From assembly GCF_016522075.1 (NCBI RefSeq), contig NZ_JAEHFW010000002.1, positions 186,001-250,000 on the forward strand: a DNA stretch of 64,000 nucleotides. The letters run 5' to 3'. The notes beneath the pieces were generated by a model. It was not told where the DNA came from, did no database searches, and saw only the letters and a list, made by a program, of their open reading frames with translations. Position numbers and translations under genes: made by a program. The DNA comes from Mucilaginibacter segetis. Lineage in GTDB: Bacteria > Bacteroidota > Bacteroidia > Sphingobacteriales > Sphingobacteriaceae. This document shows positions 33,046-43,079 of this stretch, one piece after another. Each line of letters opens with the position of its first letter. Position 1 is the first letter of the stretch.

Positions 33046-35019
33046 ATGTATAAAACTTTTACATTTCTCTCGCTGTGTTTTTTTACCTTATTTGTTAAAG
33101 CGCAAACTCCCGCTCCTACCGTTCAGGATTATGGCAAAATTGATATAGCCGACCTTGAACTTAAATCATGTGACTTTGAAAAAGATGCCAATGCGATGAT
33201 CCTTTTCGATGAAGGCAATGTGTTTTATGATCACAATCTGGACCTGGCCATGGAAAGGCATAAACGCATTAAAATATTTAATGATAATGGCAAGGATAAA
33301 GCCAACATACGTATTGAATACTATAGCGGCGGCCATTATGAATACATAACCGGCTTGCAGGCGCAAACCATTAACCTGGTTGATGGCAAACCCGAAATAA
33401 CCAAGCTGGATAAAAAACTAATTTATACCGAACATATTGATAAAGGCCGTACCGCCCTGGTATTTAGCATGCCAAATGTAAAAGCGGGTTCGGTAATTGA
33501 ATTCAAATACGTATGGAACAGTAATTCTATCTCTAACTTTCCTGATTGGTACTTTCAGGATAAGATACCTACCCGCTACAGCGAGTTAACCACACAAATA
33601 CCCGACATTATGTACTTTAAGTTAAAAAGTAACGTAGTGCAGCCTTTTATTAAATATACAAAAAGCAGCGAATCCAGAAGTATAGGTAGCGGCACAGATG
33701 CCATATCATACACGCTTGAAAAAGAAACCCGCGGATTAGCGAATATTCACTCTTTGCCTGATGAGCCTTATATGACGGCGGTTAACGATAACCTGCAATC
33801 AATGGTATATAAACTTACCTCTATACGCCCTTTAGGAACCTTTACCAAAAGCTATTCTGACAGCTGGGCTAAAGTGGGTGGTATATTGGCAGATGATGAT
33901 GATTTTGGCGGCCAGCTAAAAAAGAAACTGGATAACGAGGACGAGATAATCGCCACAGCTAAAGAGCGCCTTACTACCGAAGCTAAAGTAGCTTATATAT
34001 TTAATGAGGTTAAAAACCGGATGAAATGGGATGGTATTGATCGCTGGTATACCAATGACGGAACCGCTAAAGCCTGGGAAAAGAAAACGGGTAACTCCGC
34101 CGAAATCAACCTGATATTATATCATTTACTGAATAAGGCAGGGGTTACAGCGTACCCAATGGTAGTTAGCACCCGCGAACATGGTAAGGTGGTACCTTAC
34201 TTTACCTTTTTATATCAGTTTAACAGGGCAGTGGTTTATGTTCCCATAAATGATGATAAAACTTATGTGCTTGACGCTACAAATAAATACAATATCTACA
34301 ACGAGATACCATCGGACATATTAAATTCAGATGCCCTTTATATTGATAAGGACAAAAAACAATACGACATGCTATACATCACCCGCCAGGCTCCGGTACG
34401 GCGTGTGGTGATACTGAATGGCGAAATTAAGCCCGACGGTAAGATGGAAGGTGAAGCAAGCCTGAACAGTTTTAGTTACAACCGCATTAAAAGCATTGAT
34501 CGCTACAAAACTGACGGAGAAAAAAAATACATTGACTATTTAACAGAAAATAATAATAACCTAAAAGTATCTTCGCTTAAGTTTGACGGCATGGACGTAG
34601 ATACTGTGCCCTTAGTACAGCATATTAAATTCAATATGGATCTTACCGGATCCGACGAAAATTATATTATTTTTAACCCTAACCTGTTCACTTCGCTGCA
34701 TAACAATCCCTTTTTAAGTGAAAACAGGTATACCGATATTGACTTTGGTTACCGTAATAATTACACCATCAATGGAACATTTAAGATCCCGGCAAGCTAT
34801 ACAGTTGATGCGCTGCCAAAAAGTACAAGCATGATAATGCCCGATAGTAGTATTACATTTAAGCGTATTATGGTAAGCGACGGATCGCAAATAGCAGTAA
34901 GATATAATATCGACTTCAAGAAAACGATGTACACAAAAGAAGAGTATCCTTTATTTCGCGAATTCTGCAAAAAGATGTATGAAATGCTTAATGAGCAAAT
35001 AGTGCTGAAAAAATCTTAA
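33046..35019 (+). CDS. DUF3857/transglutaminase-like exported protein 1
   Basis: This 657-residue protein has a signal peptide (FLSLCFFTLFVKAQ), an N-terminal DUF3857 beta domain (about 45-260) and a transglutaminase-like domain (about 300-430). The usual catalytic cysteine motif is replaced by a KTGNSAEINLILYHLL segment, so it may be inactive. A long beta-rich C-terminal part follows. It ends just before a second gene of the same architecture. The role is unknown; these pairs are common in Sphingobacteriaceae. Confidence 0.85.
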   Translation: MYKTFTFLSLCFFTLFVKAQTPAPTVQDYGKIDIADLELKSCDFEKDANAMILFDEGNVFYDHNLDLAMERHKRIKIFNDNGKDKANIRIEYYSGGHYEYITGLQAQTINLVDGKPEITKLDKKLIYTEHIDKGRTALVFSMPNVKAGSVIEFKYVWNSNSISNFPDWYFQDKIPTRYSELTTQIPDIMYFKLKSNVVQPFIKYTKSSESRSIGSGTDAISYTLEKETRGLANIHSLPDEPYMTAVNDNLQSMVYKLTSIRPLGTFTKSYSDSWAKVGGILADDDDFGGQLKKKLDNEDEIIATAKERLTTEAKVAYIFNEVKNRMKWDGIDRWYTNDGTAKAWEKKTGNSAEINLILYHLLNKAGVTAYPMVVSTREHGKVVPYFTFLYQFNRAVVYVPINDDKTYVLDATNKYNIYNEIPSDILNSDALYIDKDKKQYDMLYITRQAPVRRVVILNGEIKPDGKMEGEASLNSFSYNRIKSIDRYKTDGEKKYIDYLTENNNNLKVSSLKFDGMDVDTVPLVQHIKFNMDLTGSDENYIIFNPNLFTSLHNNPFLSENRYTDIDFGYRNNYTINGTFKIPASYTVDALPKSTSMIMPDSSITFKRIMVSDGSQIAVRYNIDFKKTMYTKEEYPLFREFCKKMYEMLNEQIVLKKS

Positions 35020-35025
35020 TTGCTC

Positions 35026-36957
35026 ATGAAATTTCCCTTTAAAAATGTGTTGCTGATCCCAGCAATTGTAATGCTCTTTTTTACTGCTTACAGTCAGGAT
35101 AAAAACCTCAGTAAAGACATCTATTTAGCTTCTGCTATACCCGACTCTTTAAAGCAGGATGCTAACGCAGTAGTTCGTTACGCTTCCGATGAATTGGTAG
35201 TAAAGGCAGCCGGTAAGGCTACTAAAAAGCACCATAGTATTGTTACAGTTTTAAACGAAAAGGGGGATGATGAGGCACGACTGGTGTTGTTTTATGACCG
35301 TAAATATAACACGGTAAACAATGTTGAGATGCTGATTTACGATGCTGCAGGTAAACAGATAAAAAAATACCGGAAAAGCGATATGTACGACAGGTCTGCT
35401 ACCGATGGCACCACCATTGTAACCGACGACAGACTGCTGGCACTCGGCCATACCATAGCCAGTTACCCTACAACCATAGAGGTTATTTATGAAACAGGCA
35501 TCAACAGCTACCTCGACCTCGGCCACTGGTATATGCAACAACCGGAAAGAGCTGTGCAATATGAGGAATACACCGTTTTGGCAAACCCGGCTATAGGGTT
35601 CAGGTTTAAAAATAAAAACACCACTATTCAACCTGTTAAAACTACACAAGACGGCTTTGAAAAATACACATGGCAGGTAACCGGTAAAAAAGCCGTTAAA
35701 CCCGAAGATGACGCGCTCCCATGGCAGGTTTTGCCAAACATAACTTTTGCTGCCAACGCCTTTCAGTTTGATGGGTTGCCGGGCGATTTCAGCACATGGC
35801 AAAATTATGGCAAATGGTATCAGGGCTTGAATGCCGATGTCTGTAACCTTAGTCAGCAGCGTATTGATGAGATAAAAGCCATGACCGCTAACCTTACTAC
35901 TGATAAAGAGAAAGCGAAATTTTTATACCAATACATGCAACAAAACATGCGCTATGTTAGCGTACAATTAGGTATTGGCGGATTAAAACCTTTTACGGCA
36001 AGTTTTGTGGACGAAAAAAAATACGGGGATTGCAAGGCCCTTACTAATTATATGGCCGCCCTTCTAAAAGCGGTAAATATACCCTCCTACTATGCCATGG
36101 TAAATGCAGGCACCAACCAGGAACCTGCCGATGCTTCCTTCCCGTATGATCCGTTCAACCATGTAATACTATGTATACCCTTCAAGAGTGATACCACCTG
36201 GCTGGAATGTACCAGCAGCACCCAACCTTTTGGCAAACTGGGAACCTTTACCGAAAACAGGAATGCTTTACTGGTTACAGAAAACGGTGGCAAACTGGTT
36301 AATACACCGCGAAGCACCGCTAAAGACAATCAGTTTAACGGTGAGGTGCACATTAAACTAAATGCAGACGGAGGTGCTGTTGCTAATGTCAGGATCATGA
36401 GTACCGGCGCCTACCGCGATGATTATATAGGCATGACCACTCTTAAAATGGATGAACAGAAGGAGTTTCTGATCCGTATGCTTAATATGAAACAGCCTTC
36501 TTTCATGGATTATAAATCCGCTGCAGATAAGGACGGCGTAAAAGAAGTAGATATTGATCTGGAATACGAAAAATTTTGTGATATAGCTGCAGGCAACAAA
36601 CAGTTTTACCGCCCCCGGGTAATCGACCTATGGCAGACCACCCTACCTGTGCTGGAAAAAAGAAAGACTGATTTTTACTTTGATCAGCCTATGCAAAAAA
36701 CCTGCGTCACCACGATAGATCTGCCCGAGGGATTCGAAGTGGAAACTTTGCCAGCTAATCAGTCGCTTAAATTCACCTACGGTAATTTCGAGATCAACTA
36801 TGTGTACAATTCCGATAAAAATCAGGTAAAAAGCACTTCAAGATTTAATTTAAACACCCAGGGAATTCCCGCGGCCAAATACAACGAGATGCAGCAGTAT
36901 ATGGATAACATCTCCAAGGCACAAAATAAAAAACTGGTAATCCGGCGCAAGGCTTAA
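35026..36957 (+). CDS. DUF3857/transglutaminase-like exported protein 2
   Basis: I placed the start at the ATG 35026 (MKFPFKNVLLIPAIVMLFF, signal peptide, cleavage near AYS-QD); a TTG two codons upstream is in frame. The protein is about 643 residues with DUF3857 followed by a transglutaminase core KKYGDCKALTNYMAALLKA (Cys in YGDCKAL) and later FNHVILCIPF with the expected His. Unlike its upstream neighbour, it keeps the Cys motif and could be an active thiol enzyme (peptide transfer or hydrolysis; inference). Same operon, 6-base gap. Confidence 0.87.
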   Translation: MKFPFKNVLLIPAIVMLFFTAYSQDKNLSKDIYLASAIPDSLKQDANAVVRYASDELVVKAAGKATKKHHSIVTVLNEKGDDEARLVLFYDRKYNTVNNVEMLIYDAAGKQIKKYRKSDMYDRSATDGTTIVTDDRLLALGHTIASYPTTIEVIYETGINSYLDLGHWYMQQPERAVQYEEYTVLANPAIGFRFKNKNTTIQPVKTTQDGFEKYTWQVTGKKAVKPEDDALPWQVLPNITFAANAFQFDGLPGDFSTWQNYGKWYQGLNADVCNLSQQRIDEIKAMTANLTTDKEKAKFLYQYMQQNMRYVSVQLGIGGLKPFTASFVDEKKYGDCKALTNYMAALLKAVNIPSYYAMVNAGTNQEPADASFPYDPFNHVILCIPFKSDTTWLECTSSTQPFGKLGTFTENRNALLVTENGGKLVNTPRSTAKDNQFNGEVHIKLNADGGAVANVRIMSTGAYRDDYIGMTTLKMDEQKEFLIRMLNMKQPSFMDYKSAADKDGVKEVDIDLEYEKFCDIAAGNKQFYRPRVIDLWQTTLPVLEKRKTDFYFDQPMQKTCVTTIDLPEGFEVETLPANQSLKFTYGNFEINYVYNSDKNQVKSTSRFNLNTQGIPAAKYNEMQQYMDNISKAQNKKLVIRRKA

Positions 36958-36967
36958 ATTTGTCCTG

Positions 36968-37612
36968 ATGATATTCAGGTTAGATGAGCGTTTATTGTTT
37001 CCGGATCCGGCATTGGCAGAACCCGATGGACTTTTGGCCATAGGTGGCGATCTTTCCGCTGAAAGATTGATGCTGGCTTATAAAAATGGCATATTCCCCT
37101 GGTATAGCGATGATGAACCCATCCTGTGGTATTCCCCGCATGAGCGGTTTGTATTGCATCCTCCCGAACTGCGCATATCCAAATCCATGAAAAAGATATT
37201 ACGCACAAATGTATTTACAATAACAATTAACCGGAACTTCGCGGAAGTTATACAAGCATGTTCTGCCGCCCCACGCGAGGGACAGGCAGGAACCTGGATA
37301 ACTGACGATATGATAGCGGCCTATATCAATTTGCATAAAAAAGGGTATGCCCATTCTGTAGAGGTTTGGCAAAACAACTCTTTAGCAGGTGGTTTATACG
37401 GGGTACAGGCAGGAGATGTATTTTGCGGCGAAAGTATGTTCAGTGCCGTAAGCAACTCCTCCAAAGCTGCACTGATATGGCTTTGTGAAAACAGCAATTA
37501 CCACCTCATAGATTGCCAGGTATACACGGAACACCTGCTTTCAATGGGCGCGCGCATGATAAGTCGTGCGGAATATATTAATGCCCTGCATAATACCCCA
37601 CCTAAACCGTAG
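36968..37612 (+). CDS. aat: leucyl/phenylalanyl-tRNA-protein transferase
   Basis: This 214-residue enzyme of the N-degron pathway moves Leu or Phe from tRNA to proteins with basic N-termini, marking them for ClpS/ClpAP. Typical segments are FPDPALAEPDGLLAIGGDLS, YKNGIFPWYSDDEPILWYSP, GQAGTWITDDMIAAYINLHKKGYAHSVEVW (read in parts), GGLYGVQAGDVFCGESMFS and LIDCQVYTEHLLSMGA. It lies between the DUF3857 pair and ruvC with short gaps on both sides, so it may be translated from the same transcript. Confidence 0.95.
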   Translation: MIFRLDERLLFPDPALAEPDGLLAIGGDLSAERLMLAYKNGIFPWYSDDEPILWYSPHERFVLHPPELRISKSMKKILRTNVFTITINRNFAEVIQACSAAPREGQAGTWITDDMIAAYINLHKKGYAHSVEVWQNNSLAGGLYGVQAGDVFCGESMFSAVSNSSKAALIWLCENSNYHLIDCQVYTEHLLSMGARMISRAEYINALHNTPPKP

Positions 37613-37626
37613 CTTTGCAATTGAGC

Positions 37627-38208
37627 ATGGAACAACCGAAAGCAAAAGAGCGTGTAATATTGGGCATAGATCCGGGTACTAAAGTGATGGGGTACGGACT
37701 GGTTCTGGAAAAGGGCCAAAAAATAGAATTGATAAGTCTGGGCGTAGTGAAAATGGAAAAGATAGATGATCACATGCTTAAACTACAGCGCATTTTCGAA
37801 AAGACAGTAGCCCTTATTGATAATTATAAACCGGATTGTCTAGCCATTGAGGCGCCGTTTTACGGAAAAAATATACAGGTAATGTTAAAGTTAGGTAGGG
37901 CGCAGGGTGTTGCTATGGCGGCTGCCTTATCACGAAATATAGAGATTACCGAGTATTCCCCACGCAAAATTAAACAGTCTATAACAGGTAATGGGAACGC
38001 CACTAAAGAACAGGTTGCCGCCATGTTACAAACACTCCTAAAGTTTCAGGAAACTCCTGATTTTCTGGATGCAACCGACGGCTTGGCCGTAGCGGTTTGC
38101 CACTCCTTTCAAAAAATAACTACCACTGCGGGTAAGGCAAAAAAATCTTACTCCGGCTGGGAAACATTTGTAAAAGATAACACTACCCGTGTTAAGGGAA
38201 CCAAATAA
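37627..38208 (+). CDS. ruvC: Holliday junction resolvase RuvC
   Basis: This protein of about 193 residues starts from the ATG at 37627; a TTG 4 codons upstream is in frame. It cuts four-way junctions made by RuvAB. The four acidic catalytic residues are visible: Asp15 in GIDPGTKVMGYG, Glu75 in IEAPFYGKN, and Asp148 and Asp151 in DATDGLAVAVCH. The C-terminus adds a lysine-rich tail (KAKKSYSGWETFVKDN). It begins 15 bases after aat. No ruvA or ruvB is adjacent. Confidence 0.95.
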   Translation: MEQPKAKERVILGIDPGTKVMGYGLVLEKGQKIELISLGVVKMEKIDDHMLKLQRIFEKTVALIDNYKPDCLAIEAPFYGKNIQVMLKLGRAQGVAMAAALSRNIEITEYSPRKIKQSITGNGNATKEQVAAMLQTLLKFQETPDFLDATDGLAVAVCHSFQKITTTAGKAKKSYSGWETFVKDNTTRVKGTK

Positions 38209-38263
38209 CACCATTATTATTTATAATTATTCTAAATAATTTGCATAAGTAAACTTCAGGGTG

Positions 38264-38271
38264 TACTTTTG
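38264..38271 (+). promoter_or_regulatory. -7 box of the TonB receptor operon
   Basis: TACTTTTG fits TAnnTTTG and lies 33 bases before the receptor start. A TTTGCAT about 25 bases upstream could supply the -33 TTG. Confidence 0.5.
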
Positions 38272-38303
38272 GCGCATTATTTATAATTAGTCTTAATAAA
38301 CAT

Positions 38304-40691
38304 ATGAAGCATATTCAACCTTCCCTATTTAAATTTTACCCTTTAATAGTACTGATCGCCCTTTGTTTTTCACATGCTGCACTTGCGCAGCAAAATCCGG
38401 CTATAAAGGGAACGGTATCCACTTCTGATGGACTGCCGGCTTCGGCAGTTTCTGTAGGCATTAAAAACACCTCTATAGGTACCATGACTAACGATGCCGG
38501 TAAATTTCAGTTCAACAGGCTGAAAGCCGGAACATACACATTACAGATCTCCTCGGTTGGTTCTGTAACTCAGGAACAAACAGTTACAGTAATTGCGGCC
38601 CAAACTGCAACTGTAAATTTTATTTTAAAGGAAAGCGCCAATGAATTAAAAGAAGTAATGGTGTCTGAGAATAAAAAGAAATATAAAATAGATAATCCGT
38701 CGCCAAGTTTACGCCTGAACGAGCCATTGTTAGAAGTTCCTCAAAACATACAGGTAGTAACAAGCGATCAGTTAAAAGACCAGCAGATATTTACCATGCT
38801 CGAAGGGGCATCACGTAATGTTAGCGGTTTAACCATGCAGGAACACTGGGGCAACTACGCCCGTGTAAATGCGCGTGGCGACAGGTTGGCCCCTTTCCGC
38901 AACGGAATGAATATTGAAGCTACCTGGGGCCCTTTAACGGAGGACATGTCTTTTGTGGATCGTATTGAATTTGTAAAAGGCCCTGCAGGTTTTATGCTGG
39001 CCAATGGCAACCCATCCGGTTTTTATAACGTAGTTACCAAAAAGCCTACGGGATATACCAATCAGGCATTCAGTTTCACAGCGGGTAGTTTTAACACCTA
39101 CCGTGCCACTGCCGATTTTGATGGTGTGCTCACCAATGATGGCAAACTGCAATACCGCCTTAACTTAATGGGCCAGTTATCCGAGTCGTGGCGCCCTACC
39201 GATTTCACCAACCGCACGGCAATAGCCCCGGTTTTACGTTATAAATTTGATGAAAAAAATATTTTAACCGCCGAATACACCTACCAGTTTCAACGTATGA
39301 ATGCTTTTGGGACCGCATACCTTTTCTCAACAGACGGTTATGCATCGTTGCCAAATAATTTTACCAACGCACCTGTAAACTCCCCTGCATCTAACATCTA
39401 TGATCACAGCGCGTTTTTAACTTATGAGCATAAATTCAGCGACAAATGGAAGGCTACTGCAAAAGGCGCTTATTTTAACTATAAGCAAAACGCTTACAGC
39501 TATTGGATAAACAGCATACAGGATAACGGCGATATTGACCGTAGCCTTGGTTTGTGGGATGCCGTTAACAAAAATAAATTCGCGCAGGCCTTTGTAAATG
39601 GTGAAGTGCAAACAGGGACAATTGCGCACCGCATATTGGGTGGTGTGGATATAGGCGACAAATACTACATCGCCGATTATTTCCAGTCCGGTTCGCTTGA
39701 TCCGGTTACCCCTTTTAACATTCACAGCCCTGATAACAGCGCGGTTACCCTGCCAACTTTTGACAGAACAACTCCTTTAACAGAGCGTGGCGCTGGTGCT
39801 AAATCAACACAAACCTACCAGTCTTTTTATTTACAGGATGAGTTGGGTTTCTTTGATCAGCAGTTACGATTAACACTTGCCGGCCGTTTTACACATGCGG
39901 TTACAGTTGACCCATATGCAGGCACCGCTACAAACAAACAGTTTACACCGCGTGTGGGTATAAGCTATTCTGTTAATGATGCAACCAGTATATATGGTGT
40001 TTACGATCAATCTTTCATCCCGCAAACCGGATCAATTTTTGGCAGTGGTACGGTAAAACCAATTACAGGTAACAATCTGGAAGCCGGCTTAAAGCGCGAT
40101 TGGTTTAACGGCAAATGGAGTACTACGCTATCAGTTTATCAGATACTTAAAAACAACCAGTTAGTTGGTGACCCGGATCATCCTACCGGGAACTATGTAG
40201 TGCAGTTGGGTCAAACCAAAACGCATGGTATTGAGTTTGACGCCCGTGGTGAAATTGTGAATGGTCTTAGCTTAATGGCTAATTATGCATATACAAATTC
40301 GGAGATATCTGAAGATACCGATCCAAACAATGTGGGTAACCCGGTTCCGGGTTTTGCTAAACATGTTACTAATGCATGGTTAACCTACCGTGTGCAAAAA
40401 GGCAGCTTGAAAGGTTTAGGATTTTCTACAGGTTACCAATGGCAGCTTGATCGCTTACCATGGAGCCTTGGCAGCGGCACTTCCGACCTGCCCAATTATT
40501 TCCGTTTAGATGCAGGCGCATCTTACCAGATCAATAAGTTAAACTTTGCTGTAAATGTAAACAATGTACTCAACGCGTACCTGTATTCAGGCGGTCACGA
40601 AGATTACTTAAGCCCAACTGGCAGTACCGTTTATACCTGGCAGGCAGAAGCACCCACAGCAGTTCGTGTAAGTATAGGTTACCGTTTCTAA
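38304..40691 (+). CDS. TonB-dependent siderophore-type receptor
   Basis: This 795-residue outer-membrane importer has a signal peptide (cleavage near LAQQ), a carboxypeptidase-like beta domain (about 30-115: IKGTVSTSDGLPASAVSV), a plug (about 135-260, EVPQNIQVVTSDQLKDQQ ... FVKGPAGFMLANGNPSGFYNVVTKKP, read in parts) and a 22-stranded barrel ending in VRVSIGYRF. The plug pattern is that of siderophore receptors. It is followed 4 bases later by a PepSY membrane protein, a common ferric-siderophore reduction partner, so it probably takes up ferric chelates. Confidence 0.93.
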   Translation: MKHIQPSLFKFYPLIVLIALCFSHAALAQQNPAIKGTVSTSDGLPASAVSVGIKNTSIGTMTNDAGKFQFNRLKAGTYTLQISSVGSVTQEQTVTVIAAQTATVNFILKESANELKEVMVSENKKKYKIDNPSPSLRLNEPLLEVPQNIQVVTSDQLKDQQIFTMLEGASRNVSGLTMQEHWGNYARVNARGDRLAPFRNGMNIEATWGPLTEDMSFVDRIEFVKGPAGFMLANGNPSGFYNVVTKKPTGYTNQAFSFTAGSFNTYRATADFDGVLTNDGKLQYRLNLMGQLSESWRPTDFTNRTAIAPVLRYKFDEKNILTAEYTYQFQRMNAFGTAYLFSTDGYASLPNNFTNAPVNSPASNIYDHSAFLTYEHKFSDKWKATAKGAYFNYKQNAYSYWINSIQDNGDIDRSLGLWDAVNKNKFAQAFVNGEVQTGTIAHRILGGVDIGDKYYIADYFQSGSLDPVTPFNIHSPDNSAVTLPTFDRTTPLTERGAGAKSTQTYQSFYLQDELGFFDQQLRLTLAGRFTHAVTVDPYAGTATNKQFTPRVGISYSVNDATSIYGVYDQSFIPQTGSIFGSGTVKPITGNNLEAGLKRDWFNGKWSTTLSVYQILKNNQLVGDPDHPTGNYVVQLGQTKTHGIEFDARGEIVNGLSLMANYAYTNSEISEDTDPNNVGNPVPGFAKHVTNAWLTYRVQKGSLKGLGFSTGYQWQLDRLPWSLGSGTSDLPNYFRLDAGASYQINKLNFAVNVNNVLNAYLYSGGHEDYLSPTGSTVYTWQAEAPTAVRVSIGYRF

Positions 40692-40695
40692 CCTG

Positions 40696-41877
40696 ATGAC
40701 GAGATTTAAGAAAGTAATATTATTTTTTCACCGCTGGCTCGGATTAATTTCCGGGCTGGTGGTGTTTATTGTAAGTATAACCGGTTGTATATTTTGTTTT
40801 CAGGATGAGATACAGGATGCCTTGTATAGTTTCCGCAAGGTAGAGGTGCAGAATAAACCTTATCTGCCCCCTTCCAGGATCGAGGCGTTGTTTAAAGCTA
40901 ACTATCCTAAAGCAAATGCCGATTATATTTACTACTACGGCAAAGGTCGGCCTGCCGCGGTACTCAGCAACATGGGCGATAAGGGTTTTTACTACATCTT
41001 TTTTAACCCATACACCGGGCAGCTCACCCATACAGAAAGAGCGCAAAGCAATCTTTTTGTTATCGTAGAGTATATTCACCTTTACCTGTTACTGCCACCA
41101 AAAATTGGTGGCATGGTGGTGGGGATATCTGTATTGATATTTGTTATTTTAATGATAACGGGTATTATACTATGGTGGCCCAAACGTAAAACCGACCGCA
41201 AACGCAGCTTCACCATTAAGTGGAATGGTCGCTGGCGCAGGGTAAATTACGATCTGCATAACGTGTTGGGTTTTTATGCTACCGCTATTGCACTTGTATT
41301 GGCTATCACCGGCTTGTCCATGTCGTTTGAATGGGTACGCAACGGCATTTACAAAACTGCCAACCTGGGAAAAAACTATACTGCTGAAAAGATACTTCCC
41401 AAATCCGATTCGCTGCAAAAAGGTTTTATAACTACACAACCGGTTATTGACCGCGGATACGAGATAGCTAAGCAACGTTCACCAAAAGCACAAATGTACC
41501 TTGTTTTTAATGACCGGTCTGCAACCGGTACTATAGAAGTTACGGCATTTGCAAAAACTTTCCGCTATTATAAAAGCGACTCGTACATGTTTGATAAATA
41601 TACCGGCCAACTGCTGCGTACCATGCCGCACATTAAGAAAAGCCCCGGTATGAAAATGAACGAGATGAACTACGATGTACATGTGGGCCAAATACTGGGA
41701 TTCACGGGTAAGATCATCGCCTTTTTGGCCAGCCTTATATGCGCCAGTTTACCGGTAACCGGGTTTATTATATGGTGGGGTAAACGCAAAAAGTCCAAAA
41801 CTAAAAAAATACGTACCATTGTGCATCGCAAAACACATAAACATCTGCAGGCTCAAGGCACATTTCGTTCGAGTTAG
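40696..41877 (+). CDS. PepSY-associated TM-domain protein
   Basis: This 393-residue inner-membrane protein has four hydrophobic helices (LISGLVVFIVSITGCIFCF, IGGMVVGISVLIFVILMITGIILWWP, VLGFYATAIALVLAITGLSMSF, IIAFLASLICASLPVTGFIIWWG). A PepSY-type periplasmic domain lies between them, with conserved His in HLYLLLPPK and VHVGQ. Such proteins sit beside TonB siderophore receptors and are proposed to reduce ferric siderophores or haem-linked iron. The basic C-terminal tail (KTHKHLQAQ) is cytoplasmic. Confidence 0.9.
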   Translation: MTRFKKVILFFHRWLGLISGLVVFIVSITGCIFCFQDEIQDALYSFRKVEVQNKPYLPPSRIEALFKANYPKANADYIYYYGKGRPAAVLSNMGDKGFYYIFFNPYTGQLTHTERAQSNLFVIVEYIHLYLLLPPKIGGMVVGISVLIFVILMITGIILWWPKRKTDRKRSFTIKWNGRWRRVNYDLHNVLGFYATAIALVLAITGLSMSFEWVRNGIYKTANLGKNYTAEKILPKSDSLQKGFITTQPVIDRGYEIAKQRSPKAQMYLVFNDRSATGTIEVTAFAKTFRYYKSDSYMFDKYTGQLLRTMPHIKKSPGMKMNEMNYDVHVGQILGFTGKIIAFLASLICASLPVTGFIIWWGKRKKSKTKKIRTIVHRKTHKHLQAQGTFRSS

Positions 41878-41942
41878 GGTGTCGATAAACTTTGGTTATC
41901 TACCATTAATTTTGTTGATAAGAAAGCCTTATCTTTTGTGCT

Positions 41943-41950
41943 TACTTTTG
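41943..41950 (+). promoter_or_regulatory. -7 box before the cytochrome gene
   Basis: TACTTTTG fits TAnnTTTG and lies 42 bases before the ATG at 41993, suggesting a separate promoter for the cytochrome/DsrE pair. Confidence 0.45.
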
Positions 41951-41992
41951 ATAGTGATTTAAACCGGATTACATCAAAAGTAAGTATAACGG

Positions 41993-43072
41993 ATGAAGTT
42001 AAACGATCAGCACGAATTAATAAAAGCAATAGTTAAGCTATCCGTATATACGGTTTACATCGCCGTTATCATGATAGTGTGCTTTATTATCCTCATCATT
42101 TCTCTGTCTGATCTCAACTCACCTGCCACAACAGGCACATCCATACAGGCAATTGTTGCCTCCACTTCCGCACCTGTTACTGTTGCATCAGCTATCAACC
42201 CGCCAGCCGAAACCATATGGCAGGCACCCGACACCAGCACCATCCCCGCCGGCAAACAGGGCAACATGATAAGATACGGCAGGGAGTTACTGGCGCATAC
42301 TGCTAAATATTTTGGGCCCAAAGGTAGTATTGCACAAATTACCAACGGTATGAATTGTCAGAATTGCCATTTAGATGGCGGTGTGCGTTTATTTGCCAAT
42401 AACTATGCTGTGTTTGTGGTTAACTATCCTAAAATGAGCAAACGATCAGGCAAGGTAGAACCCGCATCCGAACGCATAGCCGAATGCTTTCAGCGAAGTT
42501 TAAACGGCAGTGTGCCGGATATAACCTCAAAGGAGATAAAAGCGATGCTGGCTTACATGACCTGGGTGGGCAAGGATGTAAAAAAAGGCGAAAAGCTGTT
42601 TGGCCACGCTACCGAAGTATTACCCTACCTTTCAAAACCTGCCGATCCTGTTAAAGGTCGTGCGGTTTATGTTGCCAATTGTAAAAGTTGTCATGGTAAT
42701 AAAGGGCAGGGTTTACCTGATGCTGATAGAAAAGGATATATTTATCCGCCGCTATGGGGCGAGCATAGCTATAATGATGGTGCCGGAATGGGACGCATTA
42801 TAAATTTCGCGGGCTTTGTAAAAAACAATATGCCTTATGGCTCATCAACCTACCGGCATCCAACGCTAACAAATGAAGAAGCCTGGAATGTAGCTGCGTT
42901 TGTAAATTCACAACCACGTCCGCATATTGACCAGCATAACGATTGGAAAAAAATTGCAGATAAACCTGTAGATTACCCTTTGGGGCCATATATTGATAAT
43001 TTTAGCGAAAAACAGCATAAATATGGCCCTTTTAAACCCATAATAGCAGCACAAAAACAAACTATCAAATAA
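41993..43072 (+). CDS. TsdA-like dihaem c-type cytochrome
   Basis: This 359-residue protein has an N-terminal membrane anchor (VYTVYIAVIMIVCFIILIISL). The first haem site is CQNCH (122-126) in NGMNCQNCHLDGG and the second is CKSCH (230-234). The first domain reads YGRELLAHTAKYFGPKGS, FANNYAVFVVNYPKMSKRSGKVE and RIAECFQRSLNGS. This is the pattern of thiosulfate dehydrogenase TsdA and SoxA-like proteins. TsdA oxidises thiosulfate to tetrathionate or the reverse (family knowledge). The next gene is DsrE-like, which supports sulfur chemistry (inference). Confidence 0.83.
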   Translation: MKLNDQHELIKAIVKLSVYTVYIAVIMIVCFIILIISLSDLNSPATTGTSIQAIVASTSAPVTVASAINPPAETIWQAPDTSTIPAGKQGNMIRYGRELLAHTAKYFGPKGSIAQITNGMNCQNCHLDGGVRLFANNYAVFVVNYPKMSKRSGKVEPASERIAECFQRSLNGSVPDITSKEIKAMLAYMTWVGKDVKKGEKLFGHATEVLPYLSKPADPVKGRAVYVANCKSCHGNKGQGLPDADRKGYIYPPLWGEHSYNDGAGMGRIINFAGFVKNNMPYGSSTYRHPTLTNEEAWNVAAFVNSQPRPHIDQHNDWKKIADKPVDYPLGPYIDNFSEKQHKYGPFKPIIAAQKQTIK

Positions 43073-43079
43073 ACACACC

